A stretch of 26,407 nucleotides of DNA. Origin: CAYXFZ01 sp964464385. Its GTDB lineage: Bacteria; Planctomycetota; UBA1135. The notes beneath the pieces were generated by a model. The model was not told the origin of the DNA, made no database searches, and saw only the letters and a program-made list of their open reading frames with translations. This document shows, piece after piece, positions 15,697-24,065 of this stretch. Positions within the stretch are counted from its first letter, which is position 1. Every line of letters starts with the position of its first letter. Made by a program: the position numbers and the translations under genes. Location of the stretch: the NCBI GenBank assembly GCA_964464385.1, contig CAYXFZ010000029.1, forward strand, positions 1 through 26,407. The letters run 5' to 3'.

Positions 15697-16239
15697 TCAG
15701 AATTCTTCGCGGAACCGAGCTTGCGCGGGCAGACCCTCCAAGGAGCGCAGCTCCACCTGGGAGGGGTGATGCAACAAGCCTGCATTGCGGCTGAGGAAGT
15801 CGCGCAATTCCTGGTCGGTCACGGCCCGCAATCCTTCTTGAAGTTGGCCCGGGTCAACCGTAGCGGAGGCGACGGACTCCAAGGAAGACGGGTCGGCAGG
15901 GCGACCGGGATTCAAGTCCAACTTCGGCAACCACACAAAACTGGCAACCAGCAGAGCAGCGGCTGCGGCCCAAGGCGCAAAGCGGCGCCAAGGGGCGGAT
16001 CGGAAACGCTCTGTCGCATCCACGGCATCCAAGCGAGGGGCAATTTGAGCGTAGAGCCCACCCACAGGAGGAGTGGGTGCAGCATCACGCAGGGCCAAAA
16101 AAGACCGGCGTAAATCCTGCATGGCTCCATGGCAATCGGAGCAGTCTGCCAAATGAAGATCCAAGCCCGGGACTTGATCAGCAAGCAAATCTCCACCCAC
16201 ATGCAGGGGCAAAAGCTGTTGGCAATCTCGGCAATTCAT
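15697..16239 (-). CDS. Zinc-finger anti-sigma factor, membrane-anchored
   Basis: 180 aa. The N-terminal cytoplasmic domain has the ZAS/zf-HC2 pattern: Cys3, Cys6, then His29-x3-Cys33-x2-Cys36 (HLADCSDC). A transmembrane helix lies at about residues 88-107 and a C-terminal ~70-residue part would be extracytoplasmic. Such proteins hold their cognate ECF sigma factor until a signal arrives. The ATG overlaps the sigma stop (ATGA), which supports a cognate pair, and the HtrA-like gene starts four bases after its TGA. Confidence 0.88.
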   Translation of the reverse strand: MNCRDCQQLLPLHVGGDLLADQVPGLDLHLADCSDCHGAMQDLRRSFLALRDAAPTPPVGGLYAQIAPRLDAVDATERFRSAPWRRFAPWAAAAALLVASFVWLPKLDLNPGRPADPSSLESVASATVDPGQLQEGLRAVTDQELRDFLSRNAGLLHHPSQVELRSLEGLPAQARFREEF

Positions 16240-16921
16240 AACTCGGAACTCCCTTCTTCTCGACCCAGCAAGCGCTCCCAGTTTTGGCGAAACAATTGGC
16301 GGGCATGGTGCAGGCGCCAGCGCACGGTTCCAGGAGAGAGACCCAAGCGTTCGCCAATCTCTCCGCAAGGCAATCCTTCGAGGTCGCGCAAACTCAGCAC
16401 GAAACGAAATTTTGTGGGGAGCTCCGCGAGCACACGGTGGACGGCATTGCGCCGCTCCTCGGCGGGGGCCGAGGCTACGGGACGGCGGGCTTGGGAGCCC
16501 CAATCGCGGACCAAGGCGCGGGCGGCACCGGGTGTGGCAGCGGGTTGGCGTCGGAGCCGATCNNNNNNNNNNGCAAGTCGAATCGTTCCCGAAAGGCATA
16601 GACCTTGAGGAAGGCCTCTTGGGCAACTTCCCGCGCGGATTCCAGGTTGAGAAGGATGCCGCGGGCGGTGTGCAGGGCCCGCTCCTCATAACGACAAACC
16701 AAGGTTGAGAAAGCCTCGCGGTCGCCGGAACGGGTCAGGGCCATCAACTCCTCGTCCGTCAAAGGAACCACGGAAACTTGCGACACATCCGTCGCCGCAG
16801 ACTCATCGGCGCCACTCGGATGGCCGAGAGAGTCGTGGGAAACCAATTTCAGGGCGGGAAGTCCCATCGCAGAAGGGCCTACGGGCGGGCCCCCGGTTCC
16901 GTTGGCGGCATTTTTGCTCAT
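16236..16921 (-). CDS. ECF-type sigma factor (sigma-70 family), interrupted by a gap
   Basis: Region 2 is clear on the N-terminal side (ALTRSGDREAFSTLVCRYEE, EVAQEAFLKVYAFRERFDL). After the 10-N gap the protein resumes in another frame with DRLRRQPAA, a linker, and region 4 (LPTKFRFVLSLRDLEGLPCGEIGERLGLSPGTVRWRLHHAR). The break is an artefact: the usual W-x-IA-x-N segment of region 2.4 (about 15 residues) falls in the gap. There is an N-terminal extension of about 55 residues. ATG 16921. The stop overlaps the anti-sigma ATG. Confidence 0.9.
16563..16572. other. Assembly gap (10 N) inside the sigma factor gene
   Basis: Placeholder Ns. The reading frame differs on the two sides, and family comparison suggests roughly 40-50 missing bases. 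Confidence 0.97.
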
Positions 16922-17080
16922 CCTTCGCTCCGTTCTGGTGAAGAAAGAGGGGTGGAGGTGGAGCGCCGGGAAACTCGACCCTTGTCCTCATGGCCCGTTT
17001 GGGCAGGTTCCCATGCAGTTTCCAAGGAGGCAATGCTGGCCGCCATGTTGGCGGTTATAGACGAAAATGATGAGGTTATA
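16922..17080 (-). other. Spacer upstream of the sigma factor gene, content unclear
   Basis: This stretch separates the gap at the accA end from the sigma factor ATG. One frame is open to a TGA at 16920-16918 that overlaps the sigma ATG, giving a Ser/Thr-rich peptide with no family resemblance. A TAA in another frame right next to the gap could be the accA stop. No convincing promoter was identified. The part near the gap is AT-richer than its surroundings. Confidence 0.3.
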
Positions 17081-17090
17081 NNNNNNNNNN
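17081..17090. other. Assembly gap (10 N) at the accA 3' end
   Basis: Placeholder Ns that hide the last residues and the stop codon of accA. Confidence 0.97.
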
Positions 17091-18010
17091 ACGACTGACA
17101 ATTCGTCCAACCATTGCACCAACCGATCCCGCAAGATTTCAAGGGCAGAGTCTGGGTCACGATGGGCCCCACCGGGGGGCTCTTCAAGGATCTCGTCCAC
17201 AATCCCAAGGCGACGGAGAGGCGCAGCGGTCAATTGCAGGGCTTCGGCCGCGATCTCTCGCCCTTCGGCGCTATGCCAAAGGATGGAAGCGCAACCCTCG
17301 GGAGAAATGACCGAATACCAGGAATTCTCGAACATGGCCACGCGGTCGGCAACCGCAATCCCAAGCGCACCTCCAGATCCTCCTTCGCCAACCACCACGG
17401 CAATAACGGGAACGCGCAAGCCGAACATTTCGTGAATGTTCTCGGCAATGGCCCGGGCTTGGCCCCGCTCTTCGGCGGCCAGACCCGGGTAGGCCCCCGG
17501 AGTGTTGATCAAACAAACGATGGGAAGCCCGAGTCGGGACGCCAAACGCATGGTCCGCAAAGCCTTGCGATAGCCCTCTGGATGGGCCGAACCAAAATTG
17601 CACTGCATCCGTTCTTTGGTGTCCTTGCCCTTGCAATGGCCCACCAAAAGAATGCGGTGGGAACCGAGGCGGGCCAGGCCCGTAATGAGGGCGCGGTCAT
17701 CGCCAAAACAACCGTCCCCATGCAACTCAACCCAATCCTCACAGCAAGCCTGAATAAACTCGGGAGTGTCAGGGCGGTTCGGATGACGGGCAACCTGGAC
17801 GCGATCCCAAGCAGACAAGCCCTCATAGACTTCTTCGGTAAGCCGAACCAACCTCTCTCGGTAGAAGGCCAGCTCCTCGCTCAGGTCTTGGCTGGTGCGT
17901 TGATCCAGCGCCTCCAACTCCGAGAGGCGACTGCGCACTTCCTGGATGGGCTTTTCGAAGGAGAGAGTGTGCTTCTCCTCGGCGGTGACTTTTTTGCGGG
18001 AGGGGACCAT
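17091..18010 (-). CDS. accA: Acetyl-CoA carboxylase carboxyltransferase alpha subunit, 3' end in gap
   Basis: With AccD it transfers the carboxyl group from biotin to acetyl-CoA, making malonyl-CoA for fatty acid synthesis. From ATG 18010 about 306 residues are visible (family about 315-320). Diagnostic segments are VELHGDGCFGDDRALITGLA, INTPGAYPGLAAEERGQARA, VVGEGGSGGALGIAVADRV and YSVISPEGCASILW. The sequence runs into Ns after LDELSV, so roughly a dozen C-terminal residues and the stop are not seen. A longer upstream frame would overlap purL and is rejected. Divergent from purL with a 44-base spacer. Confidence 0.96.
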
Positions 18011-18054
18011 GGCTGGCAGGCCTCGCGGCGAACTCCTAGGATACCCTCTACAAG

Positions 18055-20949
18055 GTGGCGCGGCGCAACGAGCTTCAGAAAGGTTGGCGAGTCGAACTCG
18101 AATTGGATCCCTCTCGAGTGGATCCTTTGGGTAAAGATGCCCTTCATCGGCTGGCCCTGCGCGGACTTTCCATCCCCCATGCCGTCCGTAGCCGACGTGG
18201 TTTTCTCCTGCCAGGCAATTTAAGCGCCCCGGAGGTGCAACGGGTCGCCCACGACTTGCTGGCCGATGCGGTCGTCGAACAGGCTCATGTTCTTGCGCCT
18301 GGAGAAGTCTCGGAAAACGGCGAACGCATGGTGGTGATTCGTCGCCTTCCTGGGGTCGCGGATCCCGAGGCGCAGTCCGCTGCTCGGGCTCTCGGCCTCC
18401 TCGGAATTGCCAATACCGCGGGCATGGAATCCTATCGTGCCTATCGAGTCCTAGGGCCGCTGGAGGACCCGGCAAAGTTTCGTTCGACCGCCGAGCGAGC
18501 CCTCGCGAATCCGGTTCTGGAAAGGGTCACGCTCGCCGACCAACCCGTGCATCTGCACCCGGTTCCGAGCAACGAACCTGCCCCCCGCACCGAGATCCCC
18601 CTTTTGCATTTACAGGACGAAGGTTTGGCCGAGCTCAGCCAATCCATGGCCCTGTCCCTAACGGTCCCTGAAATGCGGGCCATCCAAGCCCACTTTAAAG
18701 CTGCAGGCCGCGAACCCGTGGATGTCGAGTTGGAAACCTTGGCGCAGACTTGGTCGGAACATTGCAAGCACAAGACCTTGACCGGCCCAGTGGAATTATG
18801 TGACGGCGAAAGGGTATTGCGTCGTTATGGCAACTTGCTCAAGGAAACGGTCTTCGAGGCCACCCAGCGTCTCTCTCCGGATTGGTGCTGGAGTGTGTTC
18901 CGGGACAATGCCGGCGTCATTGCCCTCACCGAGGACCTGGGCATCGCCATCAAGGTAGAGACCCATAACCACCCTTCCGCCCTCGACCCTTATGGCGGCG
19001 CCGGCACCGGGATTGGCGGTGTCATCCGCGACATTCTGGGAACAGGATTGGGCGCTCGTCCTTTTGCTGCCACCGATGTCTTCTGCGTCGGCCCCCATGA
19101 CTATCCCCGCGAATCCTTACCCCCGGGCACTTTGCACCCAGACCGGGTACTCGCGGGTGTCGTTGCTGGAGTCCGCGACTACGGCAATCGCATGGGCATT
19201 CCCACGGTGGCCGGCACGGTGATTCGGCATCCAGGCTATGTCGCCAACCCCTTGGTCTTTGCCGGGTGCGTAGGCTCCATCCCAAAAAACGCAGTCAACA
19301 AGGAGGTCTTGCCTGGTGACCGCATCCTCGCCCTTGGGGGTCGCACGGGTCGAGACGGGATTCACGGCGCGACCTTTTCTTCCGCTGCCTTGCATGAGGA
19401 ATCGGAGACCGTGGACGCAGCTGCAGTCCAAATCGGCGACCCCATCACCGAAAAAAAGGTCCTGGATCTTCTCTTGATCGCGCGAGACGAGGGCCTCTTT
19501 CGCGCCCTGACCGATTGTGGTGCCGGAGGCTTTTCCTCCGCGGTCGGAGAAATGGGTGAAGAGTGCGGAGCCGATGTTGTTTTGGACGACGTCCCGTGCA
19601 AGTATCCCGGCTTGGCCTATTGGGAAATCTGGATCTCCGAGGCCCAAGAACGCATGGTCTTGGCGGTGCCGCCCAAGCATTTGAATCGGCTGGGCGCACT
19701 TTGTGCTGAGCACGAAATTGAAATGACCGATTTGGGAGAATTCACAGATAGCAAGCGCTTGGTGTTGCACTGGCATGGCGAAGTGGTCTGCGACATGCCC
19801 ATGGACTTCCTGCACGGCGGGGTCCCGCAACCTTGCCTCCGGGCGGACTTCCCCCATCCTCCCAAGGCCAACACTTCCTGGCCAAACCAGGGCAATTGGG
19901 GCGATCTCCTTCTGCAGATTCTTGGCCACCCATCCGTAGCCTCCAAGGAGTCCATTGTTCGCCAATATGACCACGAAGTGCAGGGCGGCACCGTGCTCAA
20001 ACCATTGCAGGGCCCCACGGGCCGCGGCCCCGGAGACGGCACGGTTTTGGTACCGGATCTGGCCGCCCCAGAGGGCGTTGCCCTGGGTTGCGGCCTCGCC
20101 GTGGACATTGCTCTGCTGGATCCTTGGGCTGGGGCGGCTTGTGCCATGGATGAAGCCATGCGCAATGTCGTAGCAGCAGGCGGCAACCCCCACCGCACCG
20201 CCCTCTTGGATAACTTTTGTTGGGGTGATTGCCGCAAACCGGACCGCCTGGGTTCGCTAGTCCTCGCCGCCGAGGCCTGCCGAGATGTCGCCATTGCCTT
20301 CGGTACTCCCTTTGTGTCCGGTAAAGATAGTCTCAACAATGAGTATCGGGTTGGCGAGGTCGAACACGCCATTCCCCCCACCCTTCTCATTACGGCCGTC
20401 GCTCCGCTGCCGATTGCAGCCGAGTCCGTGGGCACTCCCCTGACCACGCCCGGGTCTCTCCTGGTCCTGGTTGGCCATACCTCGGACGAAGGAGGTGGTT
20501 CGATCCTGACCTCTCTGTTGAGTTTGGGTGCCTCGCGTTGCCCGCGTCCCAACTTGGAACGGGCCCCGGCCATCTTTGCCGCCCTATACGACGCCTCCCG
20601 AGCAGGTGACATGACCGCCTGCCATGATCTTTCGGAAGGTGGCTTGGCCGTTGCCGCCGCCGAGATGGCCTTCGGGGGAAACTTGGGCGCCGAGCTGGAT
20701 CTGGCACGCCTCCCAGGAAATGACGATCTCCCGGTCGCCGCGGCCTTGTTCGCGGAAACTCCAACCCGCTTCCTTTGCGAGGTTGCCCCGGAACACTTGG
20801 ATTCCTTCTTAGCTCGTTTCCGGGGTTTGCCCTGTGCCGCTCTGGGCCAGGTCGTCGAAGATGCAAGCTTGAATCTCCGCTGCGGAGATCAAGACCTCTT
20901 GCAACTTTCCTTGTCGGATTTGGCCCATGCCAATGGAGCCGATCAATGA
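18055..20949 (+). CDS. purL: Phosphoribosylformylglycinamidine synthase with PurS-like N-terminus
   Basis: FGAM synthase converts FGAR, glutamine and ATP to FGAM in purine synthesis. The 964-aa protein is longer than the ~740-aa small PurL because about 165 N-terminal residues form two PurS-like repeats (ELDPSRVDPLGKDALHRLAL and VIRRLPGVADPEAQSAARAL). The synthase core follows: TWSEHCKHKTLTG, VETHNHPSALDPYGGAGTGI, GGRTGRDGIHGATFSSAAL, TDCGAGGFSSAVGEMG, and a second half with FVSGKDSLNNEY and CHDLSEGGLAVAAAEMAFGG. It lacks a glutaminase domain, which purQ supplies. The start is GTG 18055, with no ATG nearby and only a weak AAGG. Its TGA overlaps the purQ ATG. Confidence 0.96.
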   Translation: MARRNELQKGWRVELELDPSRVDPLGKDALHRLALRGLSIPHAVRSRRGFLLPGNLSAPEVQRVAHDLLADAVVEQAHVLAPGEVSENGERMVVIRRLPGVADPEAQSAARALGLLGIANTAGMESYRAYRVLGPLEDPAKFRSTAERALANPVLERVTLADQPVHLHPVPSNEPAPRTEIPLLHLQDEGLAELSQSMALSLTVPEMRAIQAHFKAAGREPVDVELETLAQTWSEHCKHKTLTGPVELCDGERVLRRYGNLLKETVFEATQRLSPDWCWSVFRDNAGVIALTEDLGIAIKVETHNHPSALDPYGGAGTGIGGVIRDILGTGLGARPFAATDVFCVGPHDYPRESLPPGTLHPDRVLAGVVAGVRDYGNRMGIPTVAGTVIRHPGYVANPLVFAGCVGSIPKNAVNKEVLPGDRILALGGRTGRDGIHGATFSSAALHEESETVDAAAVQIGDPITEKKVLDLLLIARDEGLFRALTDCGAGGFSSAVGEMGEECGADVVLDDVPCKYPGLAYWEIWISEAQERMVLAVPPKHLNRLGALCAEHEIEMTDLGEFTDSKRLVLHWHGEVVCDMPMDFLHGGVPQPCLRADFPHPPKANTSWPNQGNWGDLLLQILGHPSVASKESIVRQYDHEVQGGTVLKPLQGPTGRGPGDGTVLVPDLAAPEGVALGCGLAVDIALLDPWAGAACAMDEAMRNVVAAGGNPHRTALLDNFCWGDCRKPDRLGSLVLAAEACRDVAIAFGTPFVSGKDSLNNEYRVGEVEHAIPPTLLITAVAPLPIAAESVGTPLTTPGSLLVLVGHTSDEGGGSILTSLLSLGASRCPRPNLERAPAIFAALYDASRAGDMTACHDLSEGGLAVAAAEMAFGGNLGAELDLARLPGNDDLPVAAALFAETPTRFLCEVAPEHLDSFLARFRGLPCAALGQVVEDASLNLRCGDQDLLQLSLSDLAHANGADQ

Positions 20950-21734
20950 AACCTCGGGTCCTGCAACTCTTCGCCGCCGGGGTCAACTGTGATCGGGAAT
21001 TGGCCTTCGCCTGGAGTGAGGCCGGCACCGAATTTACCCAAGTGCACATTCGTCACTTGGCCGAGCATCCCGAACTCCTGCAAGAGTGTGACGTTTTTTC
21101 CATTCCCGGCGGATTTACCTACGGCGATGACCTCGGGGCCGGCCGCATTCTCGCCCTGGAGTTGAACAAGTTCCTTGGAGACGCCTTGCACGAATTTCAT
21201 GGTCGCGGCGGCGCCCTCTTTGGTTCCTGCAATGGCTTTCAAATCTTGGTGCAAATGGGCTTGTTGCCCGGAGTGGATGGAATCCGGGCTACCTTGACTT
21301 GGAATGACAGTCACCGGTTTGAGTGCCGCTGGACCCGCTTGATTGCCGAGGCCGGAGTGGACGCCTATTTCCCGCAGGGCACGGTGTTGGCAGCACCTTC
21401 GGCGCACGCCGAAGGCAAACTCGTTTTGGGAAAGGAAGCCGAAGATTTGGTCCGCCTCCAGACCGAGGGTCTCATCGCTTTCCGGTATGCGGACGCCGAC
21501 GGGAACCCCACAACGACCTACCCGGATTGCCCCAATGGTTCGCTGGATGGCATTGCCGGCCTGATTTCTCCCAGTCGCCGAATTTTGGGACTGATGCCCC
21601 ACCCGGAACGCAATCTCTCCGCCGCCCATCTTCCCGACCGCGGCCGGGGAGCTTGGGGAGCCGGAGGGGAGGGCATCCTCCTGCTCCGCAATCTGGCCAG
21701 ACGGGCCGGGTCGGCCTCGGCCACAGCCCCCTAA
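20946..21734 (+). CDS. purQ: FGAM synthase glutaminase subunit
   Basis: Class I glutamine amidotransferase that supplies ammonia to PurL, 262 aa. Nucleophile Cys95 lies in ALFGSCNGFQILVQMGLLPG and the His219/Glu221 pair in LMPHPERN; GGFTYGDDLGAGRILA is typical of PurQ. The ATG at 20946 overlaps the purL stop (ATGA), so the subunits are probably made in a coupled way. It is somewhat longer than the ~225-aa PurQ of PurS-dependent systems and closer to the glutaminase part of large PurL enzymes. Confidence 0.95.
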   Translation: MKPRVLQLFAAGVNCDRELAFAWSEAGTEFTQVHIRHLAEHPELLQECDVFSIPGGFTYGDDLGAGRILALELNKFLGDALHEFHGRGGALFGSCNGFQILVQMGLLPGVDGIRATLTWNDSHRFECRWTRLIAEAGVDAYFPQGTVLAAPSAHAEGKLVLGKEAEDLVRLQTEGLIAFRYADADGNPTTTYPDCPNGSLDGIAGLISPSRRILGLMPHPERNLSAAHLPDRGRGAWGAGGEGILLLRNLARRAGSASATAP

Positions 21735-21768
21735 TTCGCTCCTTTGGAATATTTCGGGCGATTTTGGT

Positions 21769-21786
21769 CCGTTCAAGGCCGAACGG
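21769..21786. promoter_or_regulatory. Second copy of the palindrome CCGTTC-N6-GAACGG
   Basis: Arms CCGTTC (21769-21774) and GAACGG (21781-21786) with a 6-base centre lie between the purQ stop and the ChaN-like gene. Including flanks, the match to the site at 3977-3997 is GTCCGTTC-N6-GAACGGG. No T-run follows, so it looks more like an operator or repeated palindrome than a terminator. Confidence 0.45.
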
Positions 21787-21807
21787 GCTCTTGGCCGATA
21801 AGAGGAC

Positions 21808-23217
21808 GTGCCCCACGACCACCTCCTTAGGCCCGAGTTTTTGCAACTCGAGCAACGCTTGCGCTTGGATTGGGCGCAGGGTCTTCCGATTCCTGCTGGC
21901 CTCAAAAACTATCGCAAGGCTTGGCTGGATACCTTCGAGGCGGACTTCCGCCCCACCGACGACAAGGAATTAGGCGCCGCCATCCAGCGTGCCAACCCCA
22001 CCTTGGTTGGGGATTTCCATTCCCTGCGCCGCGCGCGCTTGGCCCTCGGAAAATTGATCCGCAGCTTTCCTGGCAATCAAAGCCCAGCCCTCCTCTTGGA
22101 ACTTCTGCCAGCCGGGCGAGTTTGGACTGCCGAGGATCTTTTGGAACGGCGGGGAGTTCGCCTAGTGGATGGCCGCCGCGCCGCCACCGTGTACCGGGCG
22201 CCGTTGCAAGAACTGGCCGAACGCCAAGGATTGGTTGCCGGAGCTTGGGTAGAGGGTCGCCCGCAGGCTAGGGATGCGGAAGCAGCCCACCGTTGGCGAG
22301 ATCTACAGGATTCCTACCCGGATTCTTCTTGGCTCCTCTTCTTTGGAGACTGGCATCTGGCCGAACCGCACCTCCCCCGCCGCCTCCGTCAACTTGGGGC
22401 AGATCCGCTCGTCTTGCACCAATCTCCCGAGCCACTTTGGGATCGCGTTTCCCAAGAACAAACCGCGGATTTCTACGAAATAGGACACGGGCATTGGGCT
22501 TGGCTGCACACTCCGCCACTGGCCCAATGGGCCTCCGCCCTCTTGGGGCAGGTAGCCGGCGATCCAGAAAGGGAGGCCGAAGCCGCCGAGGAACTGATCG
22601 AAGCGCTTTCGCATCGCATCGCTGCCACCTTGCAACTCCCGGATCCGAAGCATCCTCCCTGTGTTTGGCCGACATCGGAATGGGAGGGGTTTCGTGCCAC
22701 TTTGCCCACCCACGACCGGCTGGCCCTGCCCGAACATCCGGCCCCGAGCCTGCCCATCTTCCATCCACATCAAAGTACTTGTTGGTTCCCAACTTCCCCA
22801 AGTTTGGGGGGTCTCCTGGAGGCCGCCGGCCACGCTCTGGCACTTGGCCACCCTCTGGGTCGGGAAGCCTCTCCGCCTCATCGGTTCGCCGCTCGCCTTT
22901 TCCGCCGCTTGGTTGCCCTCCAACTCCACCCTTGCTTGGCGCCCCCCACTTGGCAACAGGTTGCCCAGGCCAGTGGGACAGCAACGGACATATCCATGCT
23001 TCCCAACCCAAAGGAACTCCTCCAAGCTTGGAGTCAGCATGAATTCCCCTTCTTGGAGCCTCGACAACGCTGGTTGAGTGCTGAGGTCTTGGGAGCACAG
23101 GCTGCATCGGTGCTGGCCAAGCAATCTGCCAATTCCAAAACCCTGAAAAAACTCTTGGCTGGGGACCTGGACTGCTTGGATTGGGCCGCCCTTGCCGCTA
23201 GGATGCATGCAGCCTGA
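21808..23217 (+). CDS. ChaN/Tiki-like protein (haem-binding uptake family), tentative
   Basis: 469 aa with no signal peptide. Two histidine-containing segments, LVGDFHSLRRARLALGKLI (about residue 67) and LLFFGDWHLAEPHLPRRLRQ (about 180), plus ALLLELLP between them, resemble the ChaN/Cofac_haem_bdg (PF04187) and Tiki/TraB fold, where paired G-x-H motifs bind metal or haem. HWAWLHTPPLAQWAS matches the end of that region in related proteins. The C-terminal ~180 residues are unassigned. The start is taken as GTG 21808 after AGAGGA, though the spacing is short. No neighbour defines the substrate. Confidence 0.45.
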   Translation: MPHDHLLRPEFLQLEQRLRLDWAQGLPIPAGLKNYRKAWLDTFEADFRPTDDKELGAAIQRANPTLVGDFHSLRRARLALGKLIRSFPGNQSPALLLELLPAGRVWTAEDLLERRGVRLVDGRRAATVYRAPLQELAERQGLVAGAWVEGRPQARDAEAAHRWRDLQDSYPDSSWLLFFGDWHLAEPHLPRRLRQLGADPLVLHQSPEPLWDRVSQEQTADFYEIGHGHWAWLHTPPLAQWASALLGQVAGDPEREAEAAEELIEALSHRIAATLQLPDPKHPPCVWPTSEWEGFRATLPTHDRLALPEHPAPSLPIFHPHQSTCWFPTSPSLGGLLEAAGHALALGHPLGREASPPHRFAARLFRRLVALQLHPCLAPPTWQQVAQASGTATDISMLPNPKELLQAWSQHEFPFLEPRQRWLSAEVLGAQAASVLAKQSANSKTLKKLLAGDLDCLDWAALAARMHAA

Positions 23218-23226
23218 GGAGGCACC

Positions 23227-23616
23227 ATGTTCCGAATCACTGCCGCAATTGCACTTTTCGCCCTCACGTCCTGTGCCGGCCCCATCGCCTATCTGGGCGC
23301 GGGTGCCGCAGTAGGTGCTTGGGCCTACGACCAAAACACCGACGACGCCGGTCTTGTGGTCCTTCCCTACCAACCCGAGTCCGTCTTCGCCGCCGCCGAA
23401 GCTGTGGCCCGCCGCCGCGGCCAGGAGGTCGTTGCGGTTCGCGGCTCCATGCGAATCGAGTGCACGGTGGACAAAGCCGACGTCATCATGCAAGTCATGA
23501 TGGTTCCGGACCGCCGCGATGTTGCGCAACTGAAAGTGCGCGCCCGCGAACTGCTGCGAGATCGTTCGGATATTGCTGCGGACATTGCCGCAAGCATCGA
23601 AAGCGAACTGGACTGA
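23227..23616 (+). CDS. Small lipoprotein, DUF3568-like
   Basis: 129 aa with a clear lipoprotein signal (FRITAAIALFALTSCAG, Cys at residue 16), a short glycine/alanine-rich segment (AYLGAGAAVGAWAY), then a mixed alpha/beta domain with PESVFAAAEAVARRRG and a helical tail. The layout resembles DUF3568-type lipoproteins of unknown function (tentative). A good Shine-Dalgarno (AGGAGG, 4 bases before ATG) makes the start firm, and it is unusually strong for this window. Nine bases separate it from the ChaN-like gene. It converges on fur with 2 bases between the stops. Confidence 0.7.
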   Translation: MFRITAAIALFALTSCAGPIAYLGAGAAVGAWAYDQNTDDAGLVVLPYQPESVFAAAEAVARRRGQEVVAVRGSMRIECTVDKADVIMQVMMVPDRRDVAQLKVRARELLRDRSDIAADIAASIESELD

Positions 23617-23618
23617 AG

Positions 23619-24065
23619 TTAGGCTGGCTGGGTTCCCTGACATCGAGGGCACATCCCCTCCAAGGTCAGGCTGTGGGTCGTCAAGGAGAAACCATGCGTT
23701 TGAGCAACTTCCCGCTGAAGTTGTTCAATCCTCTCGTTGCAGAATTCGACGATGGCACCACATCCTTGGCACAGCAAGTGGTCATGGTGTTCGTGACCCA
23801 AGATGTGTTCATAAAGCTTGTGTCCTTGGCCGGCGTCGAATTCGCCAAGAAAGCCTCCCTCCACCATGAGGGACAGGGTTCGATAGACCGTGGCCCGCGA
23901 CGCCCCAGCACCGTCCCGCATGGACCAGGCGAGCAAATCATCGGCGCTGAAATGTTCGTGGGTGCTCCAGGCAAGGCGCAAAATCTCCCCTCGTGGTGCC
24001 GTCACCCGCAATCCTTTCTGGCGCAGGAACCGGTCAAATTTCCGGCGGGCGACTTCCAGCTTCAA
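23619..24065 (-). CDS. Fur-family metal-dependent regulator
   Basis: 148 aa. The winged-helix DNA-binding domain occupies about residues 5-85 (GLRVTAPRGEILRLAW, then ASRATVYRTLSLMVEGGFL). The dimerisation domain has the metal motif HEHHDHLLC (residues 91-99) and a structural zinc site Cys99/Cys102 and Cys139/Cys142. It could be Fur, PerR or Zur; the residues visible do not decide. The start is TTG 24065, overlapping the purD TGA (TTGA), and no better start is available. Coupling of a Fur-type regulator to purD is unusual. Confidence 0.92.
   Translation of the reverse strand: MKLEVARRKFDRFLRQKGLRVTAPRGEILRLAWSTHEHFSADDLLAWSMRDGAGASRATVYRTLSLMVEGGFLGEFDAGQGHKLYEHILGHEHHDHLLCQGCGAIVEFCNERIEQLQREVAQTHGFSLTTHSLTLEGMCPRCQGTQPA

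Noticed and set aside
16475..16921. Two separate short sigma-like genes
   Set aside because: They are the two halves of one ECF sigma factor split by a gap of unknown true length; DRLRR continues region 2 after the gap.
18011..18054. Divergent accA/purL promoter elements (for example TATCCT on the minus strand)
   Set aside because: Only 44 bases separate the starts; the best boxes have poor -35 partners or spacing, so no call was made.
19117..20193. 358-codon minus-strand frame opposite purL
   Set aside because: Antisense to the conserved PurL core; low-complexity composition and no motif.
22303..23652. 449-codon minus-strand frame opposite the ChaN-like and lipoprotein genes
   Set aside because: The plus-strand genes have a strong ribosome binding site, lipobox and family motifs; the antisense frame has none.
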